Of a stretch of 64,000 nucleotides of DNA, positions 1 to 8,448 are shown piece after piece. The position numbers and the translations under genes are program-made. The notes below the pieces were generated by a model. That model had not been told where the DNA came from, ran no database searches, and saw only the letters and a program-made list of their open reading frames with translations. Origin of the DNA: Paraglaciecola sp. L1A13. GTDB taxonomy: Bacteria > Pseudomonadota > Gammaproteobacteria > Enterobacterales > Alteromonadaceae. The stretch is taken from the NCBI RefSeq assembly GCF_009796745.1, contig NZ_CP047024.1, positions 3,534,001-3,598,000 of the forward strand, given 5' to 3'. Each line of letters begins with the position of its first letter. The first letter of the stretch is position 1.

Positions 1-358
1 GCATCTTGCAAAAACCTAGCAAGAAAGCATGGCATAAAAGCAGTATCTAAATTTACGATTTGAGAATATTCATCGATAATTATATCTTCCGCAAGGCCTA
101 GAAAAGATTCCATAGCTTGAAAAAAATCATCTGCCCATTGGTTGGCTTCTACCTTATGTACTACCACCGAAGGTTCTGCTTTACGGATCACTTCAGCTAT
201 ATCACCAAAAGTCAAAAAATGGATCTCTTTATCTGCCAGTTTTTTCTGAAAAAAACGAATGGTAGGCAATCCGATGGCACACACATCTGCCGACGTCAGC
301 ATGCGAATAACTAAAACTTTTTGCTTAGAATTAGCTTTTTTTCAATGGGGCTATTCAT
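1..358 (-). pseudogene. GT9-like glycosyltransferase, 5' part, frameshifted and running off the window
   Basis: From about 334 down to position 1 one minus-strand frame stays open and encodes a GT9 (LPS heptosyltransferase-like) N-terminus: a first beta strand reading KVLVIRMLTSADVCAIGLP, then EIHFLTF, and an acidic DEYSQIVNLD stretch. The natural start, ATG at 358 (MNSPIEKK...), is in another frame. The two frames meet at a run of seven A (336-342 on the plus strand as T). One extra A would join them exactly. Either the gene is broken, or it is switched by slippage, or the read has an indel. GT9-like genes are common in flagellin glycosylation loci, which fits the position behind pseBC. The family call rests on the first ~110 residues only. 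Confidence 0.6.
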
Positions 359-367
359 CGTTAACTC

Positions 368-534
368 TTACAACCCTGAGGTTAGGAATTCCGCCTGTAA
401 AAAACGCTGTAACTTAAATACAGCAGACATATTCAGGATTGAATATGCGATTAAAGCTCTTCAAACAAACAATTTAGTACTTTTATCTGGAATACGTTAC
501 TGCCGCCAGAGACCGAAATAATCGCGATGTTCAT
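368..534 (-). pseudogene. pseF: Remnant of pseF (pseudaminic acid cytidylyltransferase), N-terminal stub
   Basis: The ATG at 534 overlaps the pseC stop in an ATGA junction, as expected for an intact pseBCF operon. It reads MNIAIISVSGGS and then loses frame. In the next frame the sequence continues RIPDKS, which restores the family's nucleotide-binding signature (consensus AIIPARGGSKRIPxKN). An in-frame TGA follows, then ALIAYSIL, which matches the conserved IAYSI of the family. Only about 55 codons remain of a protein that is normally about 230 residues, so the gene is both frameshifted and deleted. PseF normally activates pseudaminic acid with CTP before transfer to flagellin. A functional copy would have to lie elsewhere in the genome. 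Confidence 0.6.
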
Positions 535-1676
535 TGTAATACTTCATGCAATACATCTATCACGGTATTTTGTTGCGTATCAGTCAAGCTGGGAAAAAGT
601 GGTAATGTTAAAGCGTGATGATAAAAATTCTCAGATACCGGAAAATCACCAATTTTAAAACCAAGTTGTTGATAATAGGGGTGCAGGTGAATAGGAATAT
701 AATGCACGTTAACACCAACACCTCTAGCATGCAGTTGGGCAAAAACTGCCTTGCGGTCGTGTTGAGTTAGTTCAATCATATATAAATGCCATGCACTATT
801 TGAATAACCAGTAATAACAGGTAACTTTAAAGGTAAATCAGCTAACCTTTTTTGATAATTTTGCGCTAGCTCTGTTCGTCTTTTAATAAAACTATCTAAC
901 TTGCTTAACTGTGATAGACCAAGGGCTGCGTGTAAGTCACTCAGACGATAATTGTAACCCAGTGCTATTTGTTGGTAATACCAAGGACCGTGGCTGTCTG
1001 TTTCCATTTGCTCAGCATCACGAGTCACACCATGTTTGGCAAACAGTTTTATCTTATCGTCATAAACCTTGACGTTAGTGAGTACAGCCCCCCCTTCCGC
1101 ACTGGTTATTGACTTAACGGGATGAAAGCTCAGTACAGACATGTCTGAATATTGGCAACATCCTATTTTTTGTCCCTGATAACTACCACCTAATGCATGG
1201 GCGGCATCTTCAATTAGCACTACACCATATCTTTGAGTGAGTTTTTGGATAACTTGCATATCGCAACTAAGACCAGAAAAGTGCACAACTATCAATGCTT
1301 TAGGTAAGGATTTCGATTGTTCTGCTTGAACAAATTTGTATATTAAGGCGTCGATATCTATATTATGCGTAGCAACATCAATATCCACAAAATCAACATT
1401 TGCACCGCAATACCGCGCGCAATTGGCAGATGCCACAAATGAATTCGGCACAGTCCATACTGTATCGCCTTGTCCTATATCTGCGGCTAAACAAGCAACA
1501 TGCAAGCCTGATGTGCCACTGTTAACTGCAGTGGCATATTGACAGCCAGTATAATCACACAAGGCTTGCTCAAATTGTGGAACAGTTGAGCCTTGGGTCA
1601 GAAACTGGTTGCGTAAAACATCAACCACTGCATCGATGTCTTGTTCGTCGACCAGATGTTTACCATAAGGGATCAT
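531..1676 (-). CDS. pseC: PseC, UDP-4-amino-4,6-dideoxy-N-acetyl-beta-L-altrosamine transaminase
   Basis: This is a PLP-dependent aminotransferase of the DegT/DnrJ/EryC1/StrS fold, 381 residues, the usual length of PseC. It starts MIPYGKHLVDEQDIDAVVDV; the PLP-phosphate contact VNSGTSGLH lies at 51-59, the ring-stacking IEDAAHALG at 155-163, and the Schiff-base lysine is K188 in HPVKSITSAEGG. It aminates the 4-keto sugar made by PseB, the second step to pseudaminic acid. It lies 12 bp downstream of pseB and its stop overlaps the start of the pseF remnant. The enzyme itself looks intact. Confidence 0.93.
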   Translation of the reverse strand: MIPYGKHLVDEQDIDAVVDVLRNQFLTQGSTVPQFEQALCDYTGCQYATAVNSGTSGLHVACLAADIGQGDTVWTVPNSFVASANCARYCGANVDFVDIDVATHNIDIDALIYKFVQAEQSKSLPKALIVVHFSGLSCDMQVIQKLTQRYGVVLIEDAAHALGGSYQGQKIGCCQYSDMSVLSFHPVKSITSAEGGAVLTNVKVYDDKIKLFAKHGVTRDAEQMETDSHGPWYYQQIALGYNYRLSDLHAALGLSQLSKLDSFIKRRTELAQNYQKRLADLPLKLPVITGYSNSAWHLYMIELTQHDRKAVFAQLHARGVGVNVHYIPIHLHPYYQQLGFKIGDFPVSENFYHHALTLPLFPSLTDTQQNTVIDVLHEVLQ

Positions 1677-1688
1677 GTAACAACGGAC

Positions 1689-2690
1689 CTATAAAAGAGT
1701 TTCGTTATCGAGCGTTTTTAACTCTTGCACACTCAAAAAATGTGGATTAGTACCGGAATGATATTCAAATTTATCAGCAACAGGTTTACCTATTTCATCT
1801 AATTTATTCTTTGCATAATTAACGGTTTTATCAAAAAATGTAATGGCTGGGGTGATCACATAATGGTCTTGAAATTCCAGAGAGTGATGTGCCATTTCCT
1901 CAGGCACCATAACTTCATGAAGTTTTTCACCAGGACGTATGCCCACTACGTCATACTCTCGCGTTCCACTTATGGATTCAACTAAGTCAAGGATCCTAAT
2001 AGACGGGATTTTAGGAACAAATATTTCACCTCCCTGCATTCGTTGAAAGTTTTTAACAACAAATTCAACACCTTCATCAAGCGTTATCCAAAACCGTGTC
2101 ATTTCTGCGTGAGTAACCGGGAGCTTAAGTTTTCCTTGATCAAGTAAAGAACGATAAAAAGGCACCACTGAGCCACGAGACCCCACGACGTTACCGTAAC
2201 GTACGACTGAAAAGCGCGGTCCCGTTGCGCCTGAAATATTATTCGCGGCGACAAATAATTTATCCGATGCCAGCTTTGTTGCCCCATAAAGATTGACTGG
2301 ATTCGCTGCTTTGTCAGTAGAAAGTGCTATAACGCGACTGACATTTGTCGCAATTGCGGCATCAATGACATTCTGCGCGCCATAGATATTCGTTTTAATG
2401 CACTCATTCGGATTGTACTCAGCGGCAGGCACCTGTTTAAGAGCAGCAGCATGCACGACGTAATCGACATCACGCATTGCAGATATCATACGGTCCTTAT
2501 CACGCACATCGCCAATAAAATAACGCATACATTTTTCATCAAAGACTTGCTGCATCTCGAACTGCTTAAGTTCATCTCGAGAATAAATAATGATTTTTCT
2601 AGGGTTATAGTTTTTGAGGATATAAGAAACAAAACGATTACCAAACGAGCCTGTACCACCAGTAATTAAAATCGATTTATTGTTAAACAT
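1689..2690 (-). CDS. pseB: PseB, UDP-N-acetylglucosamine 4,6-dehydratase (inverting)
   Basis: Extended short-chain dehydrogenase of 333 residues. The NAD(P)-binding GGTGSFG is at 11-17, the STDKA motif at 124-128 and the catalytic YGATK at 135-139. It converts UDP-GlcNAc to the 4-keto-6-deoxy-L-arabino sugar, the first committed step of pseudaminic acid synthesis used for flagellin O-glycosylation. It heads a pseB-pseC unit directly downstream of the flagellar cap/chaperone genes, which links it to flagellin decoration. A sigma-28-like sequence sits 53 bp upstream of the start. Completeness is clear; the later pathway genes (pseF and beyond) are broken or absent here. Confidence 0.94.
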   Translation of the reverse strand: MFNNKSILITGGTGSFGNRFVSYILKNYNPRKIIIYSRDELKQFEMQQVFDEKCMRYFIGDVRDKDRMISAMRDVDYVVHAAALKQVPAAEYNPNECIKTNIYGAQNVIDAAIATNVSRVIALSTDKAANPVNLYGATKLASDKLFVAANNISGATGPRFSVVRYGNVVGSRGSVVPFYRSLLDQGKLKLPVTHAEMTRFWITLDEGVEFVVKNFQRMQGGEIFVPKIPSIRILDLVESISGTREYDVVGIRPGEKLHEVMVPEEMAHHSLEFQDHYVITPAITFFDKTVNYAKNKLDEIGKPVADKFEYHSGTNPHFLSVQELKTLDNETLL

Positions 2691-2742
2691 TTTGTTATTC
2701 CATCACTGTGATTGCAGGCTCATATTGATACTATTCTAGTGT

Positions 2743-2769
2743 ATATCGCTATGAATAATATAGACTTTT
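2743..2769 (-). promoter_or_regulatory. Possible sigma-28 promoter for pseB
   Basis: On the minus strand AAAAGTCT, an 11-nt spacer, and AGCGATAT resemble the flagellar sigma-28 consensus (TAAAGTTT-N11-GCCGATAA), with about five of eight matches in each box. Spacing is exact and the site is upstream of pseB only. It is weaker than the fliC, flaG and flgM sites in this window. Confidence 0.35.
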
Positions 2770-2827
2770 AAGAAAATTTAATTATTCATACATAACTTAA
2801 GATTACCACGTGGATATGCCTTTACGG

Positions 2828-3136
2828 TTAAATATATTTTTTAACCGCTTTACGACCGCGAACTAAACCACTTAATTGTTTTAAAGATGCCTTAAACATT
2901 TGCTCTGCGTAGCCAACTAATGCGTTATTGACTTCAATTTCAGCCTTACAGAACAGCGGTTTACGAACGTCATCAAGTGTTAAAATATAGGTATTAATAC
3001 AGTCATCTCTACGAACAGACAGTGTATATAAGGACTTTTCATCAGGATCTGCTGATGCTAAAAGATCAGTCAGCTCCTGATTGATGGTTTCAAGCTCAGG
3101 CGGGGAATACTTGTGTGTTAACGTAATTTTTTTCAA
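2828..3136 (-). CDS. Small protein after fliS, FliT-like flagellar chaperone candidate
   Basis: Protein of 102 residues whose ATG overlaps the fliS stop by 4 bp (ATGA), so it is translationally coupled to fliS. It is predicted to be mostly helical, with no signal peptide or membrane segment and a basic C-terminus (RGRKAVKKYI). In many flagellar clusters the gene after fliS is fliT, a small export chaperone for the cap protein FliD, and the size and position match. I see no diagnostic motif, so FliT is inferred mainly from context. Confidence 0.5.
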   Translation of the reverse strand: MKKITLTHKYSPPELETINQELTDLLASADPDEKSLYTLSVRRDDCINTYILTLDDVRKPLFCKAEIEVNNALVGYAEQMFKASLKQLSGLVRGRKAVKKYI

Positions 3137-3564
3137 ACTGCTGCTTGACGTTTTTGCCGTTGCGCTTCGTAAGCTTCTAATTTTGCAGCTTCAGGTATTT
3201 GCGACCAGGCCGTTTTAATCGGTAACATTAAATTAATCACTTCATCCATAATCGACACACTATTTTGAACGGTCGCATCAGTTAACCTTTGCACCATGTA
3301 ATCATAAAGAGCAAAAAGATTGTCTGCCACTTCTGCATTATTGGTTAAATCGAGCGTATCCCGTAAGTTTATTAATATAGCGGTACATCGGCCGATATGT
3401 TGCCCTTTTTCGGCAAACTCTTTCCGCTCAATGCAACCTTTTGCATAGGCCATTCTATCGAGTGCACCTTGCATCAACATTAGGGTTAATTTATGAGGGT
3501 CGGCTTGTGCAACTTCTTGCTTCAAGTTACCTTTTTTATATGCATTGATGCCTTTTAAAGCCAT
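3133..3564 (-). CDS. fliS: FliS, flagellin export chaperone
   Basis: Protein of 143 residues with the family N-terminus (GINAYKK, where the conserved Tyr plugs the flagellin-binding groove), then HKLTLMLMQGALDRM and a helical bundle ending near LMLPIKTAW. FliS binds the disordered C-terminus of flagellin in the cytoplasm and keeps it unpolymerised until export. The gene lies 21 bp downstream of fliD and overlaps the next gene by 4 bp, forming the flaG-fliD-fliS-(fliT-like) operon. Confidence 0.95.
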   Translation of the reverse strand: MALKGINAYKKGNLKQEVAQADPHKLTLMLMQGALDRMAYAKGCIERKEFAEKGQHIGRCTAILINLRDTLDLTNNAEVADNLFALYDYMVQRLTDATVQNSVSIMDEVINLMLPIKTAWSQIPEAAKLEAYEAQRQKRQAAV

Positions 3565-3585
3565 CTAAATTCTCCCATTACTGCT

Positions 3586-5073
3586 TTAAATTGAACCTAA
3601 TGATGCCAATAGCGCTGACCCAGTTTGATTTAGTTTTGTTACTGTTTGGTCAAGATTGAGGTACTTGTCACGCAGTATTTGCTCACTAGATGCCAATCTT
3701 AACTCAAATTGTATTCTTTCGTCTGAAAGTTGATCCTTTTGATCTTTTACCGAGCGTTCTCTGGAGGTTAGTAATCCACTAGCTTTCGTATATTGCTCAA
3801 CATATTCTTCAAGCCGAACCGCTACACCTTGTTCACTATCCGTAAATAACGCAGCGATATCGTCAAAATTATCCTCAAGCGCCTCTTTTAAACGATCTTC
3901 ACCGCTTCCAAAACCATATTTATTTGAAGAACCAATTTCTAGCTCGCCATCTTCATTAAACTCAATGCCTAATTGAAATAAAGTACCTAAACCAGAAGAT
4001 GATACTTTTGAACCAATAATATTAGATAAACCATTTTGGATCCCACGTAGCATGGCGTCACCAGCAAGCGTCCCATCGTCCTCTAGATCAGATAAACCAT
4101 ACTTAGTTAGGTTAGTGATTTCAGTATTTAACGCGTTAAAGTTTTCAACGAACGCTCTAATTTTTTCTTCGACAGCCTCAGTATCAAAGCCTATTTTCAA
4201 AGACGAGGTTAGAGGCGTAACACCGTCATCTCCAAGTTCAGACAATTGAGATACGGAAAATGACACATTCTCAATTACGTTTTCAAACTCTGTACTACTA
4301 CTTTCAACCGCAATGCCATCAATTGTGGCTTTGGAATTTTGAGCATTTAAAACCGGCGATAAGTAGTTTACTGTTTCTGTTGAGTTAGTCGTTGCAAGTC
4401 GATTAAGGTCCGCGAGATCATTATCATTTACAATAACCAGGTCATTCCCTTCACCTTCAACTGAAGATGTAAATACTAACTTCGCACCACCTGATTCAGT
4501 ACCCGTGTCAATAATGCTAGAACGAACCCCAAAATTGTCATCGGAATTATTGATAGCGCTACTTAACTGTTGTAACGTCATTCCTGCCGTCACATCAATT
4601 GAAAAGCTATCACTGGTTGCGCCAATCTTAAATGTCAAACTGCCAGATGCGGGATCGGTCGGTAATGTTTGAGTGTAAACGGAGTCACTGGTGCTCGCGA
4701 AGCCGCCGTCCTCGGCGTTATCAGTTTCTATACGACTCCCACTGGCTAATTGGGTAACCGCTATTGCATAAGTCGCTTCTACAGCACTATTTGATGCTTC
4801 AGCGGTAAAAGGTTCGACATCTTCACTTGGATTTTTAACGGTAGGCTCACGGCCTTTTAGATCTGCGTCACTGCTCAGTTCTTCTACACTATCCAAAAAA
4901 TCTTTCATTTTAGATTTAAGTGAGCCAATACTGGATATTTCAGCGTCGTAAGACTCTTCTTGCGTATCTAATCGTTCCTGTTTAGGCGCCCGCTCTGCTT
5001 CCAAAAGCTGACTAACCAGAGCCTCAAGATCTAAACCTGAACCTACTCCAAGCGATTGAATTGACATAGCCAC
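3586..5073 (-). CDS. fliD: FliD, flagellar filament cap protein
   Basis: Protein of 495 residues. The N-terminus carries the FliD signature (SLGVGSGLDLEALVSQLLEA), followed by the ATYAIAVTQLA segment and a variable central D2/D3 region. The C-terminal coiled coil ends LDQTVTKLNQTGSALLASL. FliD forms the cap that inserts flagellin subunits at the filament tip and can act as an adhesin. It sits between flaG (17 bp upstream) and fliS, the standard polar-flagellum order. Confidence 0.95.
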   Translation of the reverse strand: MAMSIQSLGVGSGLDLEALVSQLLEAERAPKQERLDTQEESYDAEISSIGSLKSKMKDFLDSVEELSSDADLKGREPTVKNPSEDVEPFTAEASNSAVEATYAIAVTQLASGSRIETDNAEDGGFASTSDSVYTQTLPTDPASGSLTFKIGATSDSFSIDVTAGMTLQQLSSAINNSDDNFGVRSSIIDTGTESGGAKLVFTSSVEGEGNDLVIVNDNDLADLNRLATTNSTETVNYLSPVLNAQNSKATIDGIAVESSSTEFENVIENVSFSVSQLSELGDDGVTPLTSSLKIGFDTEAVEEKIRAFVENFNALNTEITNLTKYGLSDLEDDGTLAGDAMLRGIQNGLSNIIGSKVSSSGLGTLFQLGIEFNEDGELEIGSSNKYGFGSGEDRLKEALEDNFDDIAALFTDSEQGVAVRLEEYVEQYTKASGLLTSRERSVKDQKDQLSDERIQFELRLASSEQILRDKYLNLDQTVTKLNQTGSALLASLGSI

Positions 5074-5090
5074 CTCATAAAATTTATATC

Positions 5091-5513
5091 TTAAGCCTGT
5101 TTATTAACGAACATTCCAACGGCCGAACTAACGTCTGTTTGTAATTCTTTAATCCGTTTTGAAAAATTAAGAACTTCTTCCGTCGGTATCTGCCTGATTA
5201 CATCGCCGCTTTGTGAATCAGTGACTTTAACAACCTGCCTACCGCTACCTTCGTCAACAGAAAAATTCAGTTGGCGGTTTTTAGTCTGAACAAATTCATT
5301 TACATCAGCGATCGCACTATCAATCACTTTATCCGAAAGCTCGAAATCGATCTGCTCTTGAATATCTTTATCGGCTAAAAGAGCAATGTCTTTAACTTCT
5401 TCGACAGATTGCTTTTTAAACAGATTTAGATCTTCTTTTGCCTCATTATTTAACTGCTTCAAGTCAGAATTTATAGCAAAATTTTGGCCAACTTGTGATA
5501 TTCCAATATCCAT
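5091..5513 (-). CDS. flaG: FlaG family flagellar protein
   Basis: Protein of 140 residues with the FlaG domain in its C-terminal half: LNFSVDEGSGRQVVKVTDS followed by GDVIRQIPTEEVLNFSKRI, the most conserved block of the family. The N-terminal half is acidic and helical. FlaG proteins influence polar filament length, but the mechanism is not settled. It is the first gene of the flaG-fliD-fliS operon and has a sigma-28 type promoter about 230 bp upstream. Confidence 0.9.
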   Translation of the reverse strand: MDIGISQVGQNFAINSDLKQLNNEAKEDLNLFKKQSVEEVKDIALLADKDIQEQIDFELSDKVIDSAIADVNEFVQTKNRQLNFSVDEGSGRQVVKVTDSQSGDVIRQIPTEEVLNFSKRIKELQTDVSSAVGMFVNKQA

Positions 5514-5743
5514 AACTCACCTCGTAAACAATGCAGAAAACAAAGATGCATCAACATCAAATATCCCCTGTCTTTATGTTACTAATAACGGATTACTAAT
5601 CGTAAGTATAATCCACTTTTCAGTATCGTAAACTAAACTAATTTAGCGTATAAACTCTACGTCGTTTGTGCAGCTTAAATTCACAATATCCTTTCCCTTT
5701 CGGTAATTTAAAAAGCACAGAATACAATTCGCCTTAACTATAA

Positions 5744-5770
5744 GTATCGGCCATATCTCTAGTATCTTTA
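5744..5770 (-). promoter_or_regulatory. Sigma-28 promoter of the flaG-fliD-fliS operon
   Basis: Minus strand: TAAAGATA, exactly 11 nt, GCCGATAC. This matches the FliA consensus at nearly every position of the -10 and the TAAA of the -35. The nearest downstream gene is flaG, so the transcript would carry a leader of about 220 nt, in which I see no gene. Confidence 0.75.
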
Positions 5771-6235
5771 GCATTTAATCGAAAAATAATCATTGGAAAA
5801 AAAATAATACTGCGAGTAGTAAATTCTCTGTGGATGAACAGCTATTTATTAGACACCTGCTAGTTAAATAAGCAACCTAAATGCAATGATCGCGTATGAG
5901 CTGCAAATGCCGACTCGAAGCATAGAAATCTAATCGTTCTGGACGCGTAGGTAATAGCTCTGTTTTATAGAATTAGAAAAATAAGGTCGCGGGCCAGTCA
6001 TGCCAAGATAAATAGTACACGAGGGATGGATGACGTTTAAGCATGAAGATGTGTGGACTTGAAAGCAGTATCAGTTACGAGGTAATTTTCGCCATAGTGA
6101 GGTTGTAGAAAGTTGTTTGCTTATTGAAACGAAAATAAATACACGTATAAATTATTAGCGGTTATTCCATCTTCGCAAGAAAGATAGGAGCCATTAACAA
6201 TCTATCCATCTTATTTTAAAAGTAAAAAACTAAAT
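5771..6235. other. Non-coding gap between fliC and flaG
   Basis: About 465 bp with no convincing reading frame on either strand, lying between the fliC terminator and the flaG promoter. The piece around 5985-6180 is somewhat richer in GC than its surroundings and could be a decayed gene, but no family was recognised. Nothing else was found. Confidence 0.5.
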
Positions 6236-6236
6236 G

Positions 6237-6264
6237 AAAAAAGCCGAAGGATAATCTTCGGCTT
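6237..6264 (-). terminator. Rho-independent terminator of fliC
   Basis: A perfect 9-bp stem (6241-6249 with 6256-6264) with a 6-nt loop is followed on the minus strand by a T run, about 115 bp after the fliC stop. Confidence 0.85.
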
Positions 6265-6380
6265 AAACTGACGAGAGAGTGAGTAGACTCTCAACTGATT
6301 GGATCTTCTCAACCTGGCGTTTTATCTCCTGGTTTCAAAGCCCTAACAGAAGGGTCTAGAAACCTAGTTTAACTATTCAA

Positions 6381-7211
6381 TTAACCAAGTAGAGATAGAG
6401 CGGCCTGAGGACGCTGATTTGCCTGACTCAATACCGTTAAGCTCGCTTGTTGAATAATCTGATTACGAGTCAATTCAGCTGTTTCGGTCGCAAAATCTGT
6501 GTCACGTATTTGTGAACGTGCAGCTGATACGTTTTCAGAGATATTCGACAAGTTACGGATTGTCGATTGGAACCGATTCTGTAAGGCACCTAAATCTGCA
6601 CGTACTGCCCCTATACTGGAAATCGCATCAGTAATAGTGGTTAACGCTCCTGATGCACCATCTATATTCGCTACAGTAAGAGTATCTAGACCTAACGAAG
6701 AAGCAGCAAAACCACCTGTACCTATTGTGGACAAGTTAACAGAGATGTTTTGTCCGCCGTTTGCACCGACTAGGAAACTAGCTGAAAACGTACCATCTAA
6801 CAGGGTTGCATCACCAAACTGTGAATCTGTTGCAATACGGCTTATTTCTGTGACCAGCGCCTTAACTTCTTTTTGTAGAGCGGATCTGTCAGCCGAAGAG
6901 TTGATACCGTTTTGTGATTGAACGGCTAATGTACGAATACGTTGTAATGAAGACGTAACTTCACCCAACGCCCCTTCAGCAGTTTGCACAAGCGATATTG
7001 CATCATTTGCGTTTCTAGCAGCTTGATCTAAACCCTGAATCTGGGTAGTTAAACGTTCAGAAATTTGAAGACCTGCTGCATCATCAGCAGCTCGGTTTAT
7101 TCTAAAACCTGACGAAAGACGCTCAAACGAAGTGTTCAAACTAGTCGACGAATTAAATAATTGACGTTGTGCGTTCAAAGACGACACATTAGTATTTACA
7201 AATAAACCCAT
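6381..7211 (-). CDS. fliC: Flagellin
   Basis: Flagellin of 276 residues made of the conserved D0/D1 helices with only a short middle domain. The N-terminus is LNAQRQLFNSSTSLNTSFER, then LSSGFRINRAADDAAGLQIS; the C-terminal half holds SQIRDTDFATETAELTRNQI, and the protein ends PQAALSLLG. It is exported without a signal peptide and polymerises into the filament. It has its own sigma-28 promoter and terminator, so it is monocistronic. The variable middle segment is Ser/Thr rich and is where O-linked nonulosonic acid would be attached if glycosylation still works. Only one flagellin gene is present in the window. Confidence 0.96.
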   Translation of the reverse strand: MGLFVNTNVSSLNAQRQLFNSSTSLNTSFERLSSGFRINRAADDAAGLQISERLTTQIQGLDQAARNANDAISLVQTAEGALGEVTSSLQRIRTLAVQSQNGINSSADRSALQKEVKALVTEISRIATDSQFGDATLLDGTFSASFLVGANGGQNISVNLSTIGTGGFAASSLGLDTLTVANIDGASGALTTITDAISSIGAVRADLGALQNRFQSTIRNLSNISENVSAARSQIRDTDFATETAELTRNQIIQQASLTVLSQANQRPQAALSLLG

Positions 7212-7336
7212 GGTTTCTCTCCTACATTTTCAGTTCAGTTTTCGCTGATAACCGAAAATAAAAAATTGGTGGTTAAATAACTCTAAAAGTAATAATGATA
7301 TTTTAAAAATCATAATTACTATCTCTCTCATAAATG

Positions 7337-7363
7337 TTATCGACTGTAGCTAAGCTCTCTTTA
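7337..7363 (-). promoter_or_regulatory. Sigma-28 promoter of fliC
   Basis: Minus strand: TAAAGAGA, 11-nt spacer, GTCGATAA, an almost perfect FliA site 126 bp upstream of the flagellin start. Its upstream end is about 105 bp from the start of the oppositely oriented sialidase-like gene. Confidence 0.8.
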
Positions 7364-7468
7364 ATTAAAATTTGATGTTTTTTAATCCAGTGGTAACCAA
7401 CCAGGGCTTTGCTTTTGCTAACCTTTTGAGTTCCAATGAATTTATTAAATACTGATTGGTGAATTAAA

Positions 7469-8413
7469 ATGCAAATTATTGATGTAAAGCGCGTAACTAA
7501 GGGTAGTAAACACCATGCATTTACTGATTTATGTGATTTTAATGGCGTACTTTACTGTTCTTTTCGAGTCGCTAAAAACCACGTCAGCGATGACGGACAC
7601 ATTAACGTCGTAACGTTGTCAGAAAGTGCAGAGGTGGTTTATACCCAGCGTATAATTATGCCGGATACTGATCTGCGGGATCCTAAATTAAGTGTTTCGC
7701 CAAAAGGAGAACTGGTATTACTTGCTTATGCTCGGCGCATAAGCAAAACCAGTTTTCTCGGTGAATTGGGTAATCAACATCCATTGATATGGGTATCCCA
7801 AGATGGACTAAGTTGGTCTTGCCCTAAAAGTATAGGAGAAAAGCATTGGTGGTTGTGGCGTTTACGATGGCACGACGGTAAAGCTTACGGTATCGCATAC
7901 AATCGTTCTAAAAACGCAGTGCATCTTTATTCGGGTGATCCCAAACGAAGTTTTCATCGACATAGCAGTAATATGTTTTGTTTACAAAAGCACAATAAAG
8001 GATACCCCAATGAGAGCGATATATGTTTTATGGAAAGTGACATAGCACACATTATTCTGCGCAGAGACAGCGATACTTATAGCGCGCAACTAGGGAGCAG
8101 CAAGCCCCCCTATATCAATTGGCAATGGCGAGATCTAGGTTTTTATCTTGGAGGACCTAATATGTTGCAACTGAACAATTATTCAGCATTACTCGCAGGA
8201 AGAATTATTCATAAAGGTAAGTTGGTAACAGCCCTACTGAATGTAAACTTTAAAAGTGCCAAAGTATCATTGCTCAATATATTACCGTCAGCAGGTGATA
8301 ACAGTTATCCGGCAATGGTAAGAAAGGAAAACACGCTTTTTGTCAGTTATTATTCATCTCACCAAGACCAACAAGCGCATATTTATTTGGCGAAACTAAA
8401 ATTGCCGCAGTAG
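7469..8413 (+). CDS. Sialidase-fold (BNR/Asp-box type) beta-propeller protein
   Basis: Protein of 314 residues with no signal peptide or membrane segment. Motifs in order: FRVAKNHVSDDG (32-43), DLRDPKL (68-74), an Asp-box-like SQDGLSW (110-116), NESDICF (181-187), SSKPPYINWQW (210-220) and GGPN (228-231). These recur in bacterial sialidase-superfamily proteins, where FR and the RD pair supply the arginines that hold a carboxylated sugar. It stands alone on the plus strand between flgL and fliC, where most related clusters have no gene. Substrate is unknown. Because pseudaminic acid is a sialic-acid-like sugar on flagellins, a role in filament glycan processing is possible, but the lack of a secretion signal argues for a cytoplasmic role or unrecognised export. 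Confidence 0.65.
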   Translation: MQIIDVKRVTKGSKHHAFTDLCDFNGVLYCSFRVAKNHVSDDGHINVVTLSESAEVVYTQRIIMPDTDLRDPKLSVSPKGELVLLAYARRISKTSFLGELGNQHPLIWVSQDGLSWSCPKSIGEKHWWLWRLRWHDGKAYGIAYNRSKNAVHLYSGDPKRSFHRHSSNMFCLQKHNKGYPNESDICFMESDIAHIILRRDSDTYSAQLGSSKPPYINWQWRDLGFYLGGPNMLQLNNYSALLAGRIIHKGKLVTALLNVNFKSAKVSLLNILPSAGDNSYPAMVRKENTLFVSYYSSHQDQQAHIYLAKLKLPQ

Positions 8414-8448
8414 GTTGACTGTGAATGAGTGAATAATATATTTAGCTA

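Noticed and set aside
5985..6180. Decayed gene between fliC and flaG
   Set aside because: Short frames on both strands give no recognisable family; left as an unexplained gap.
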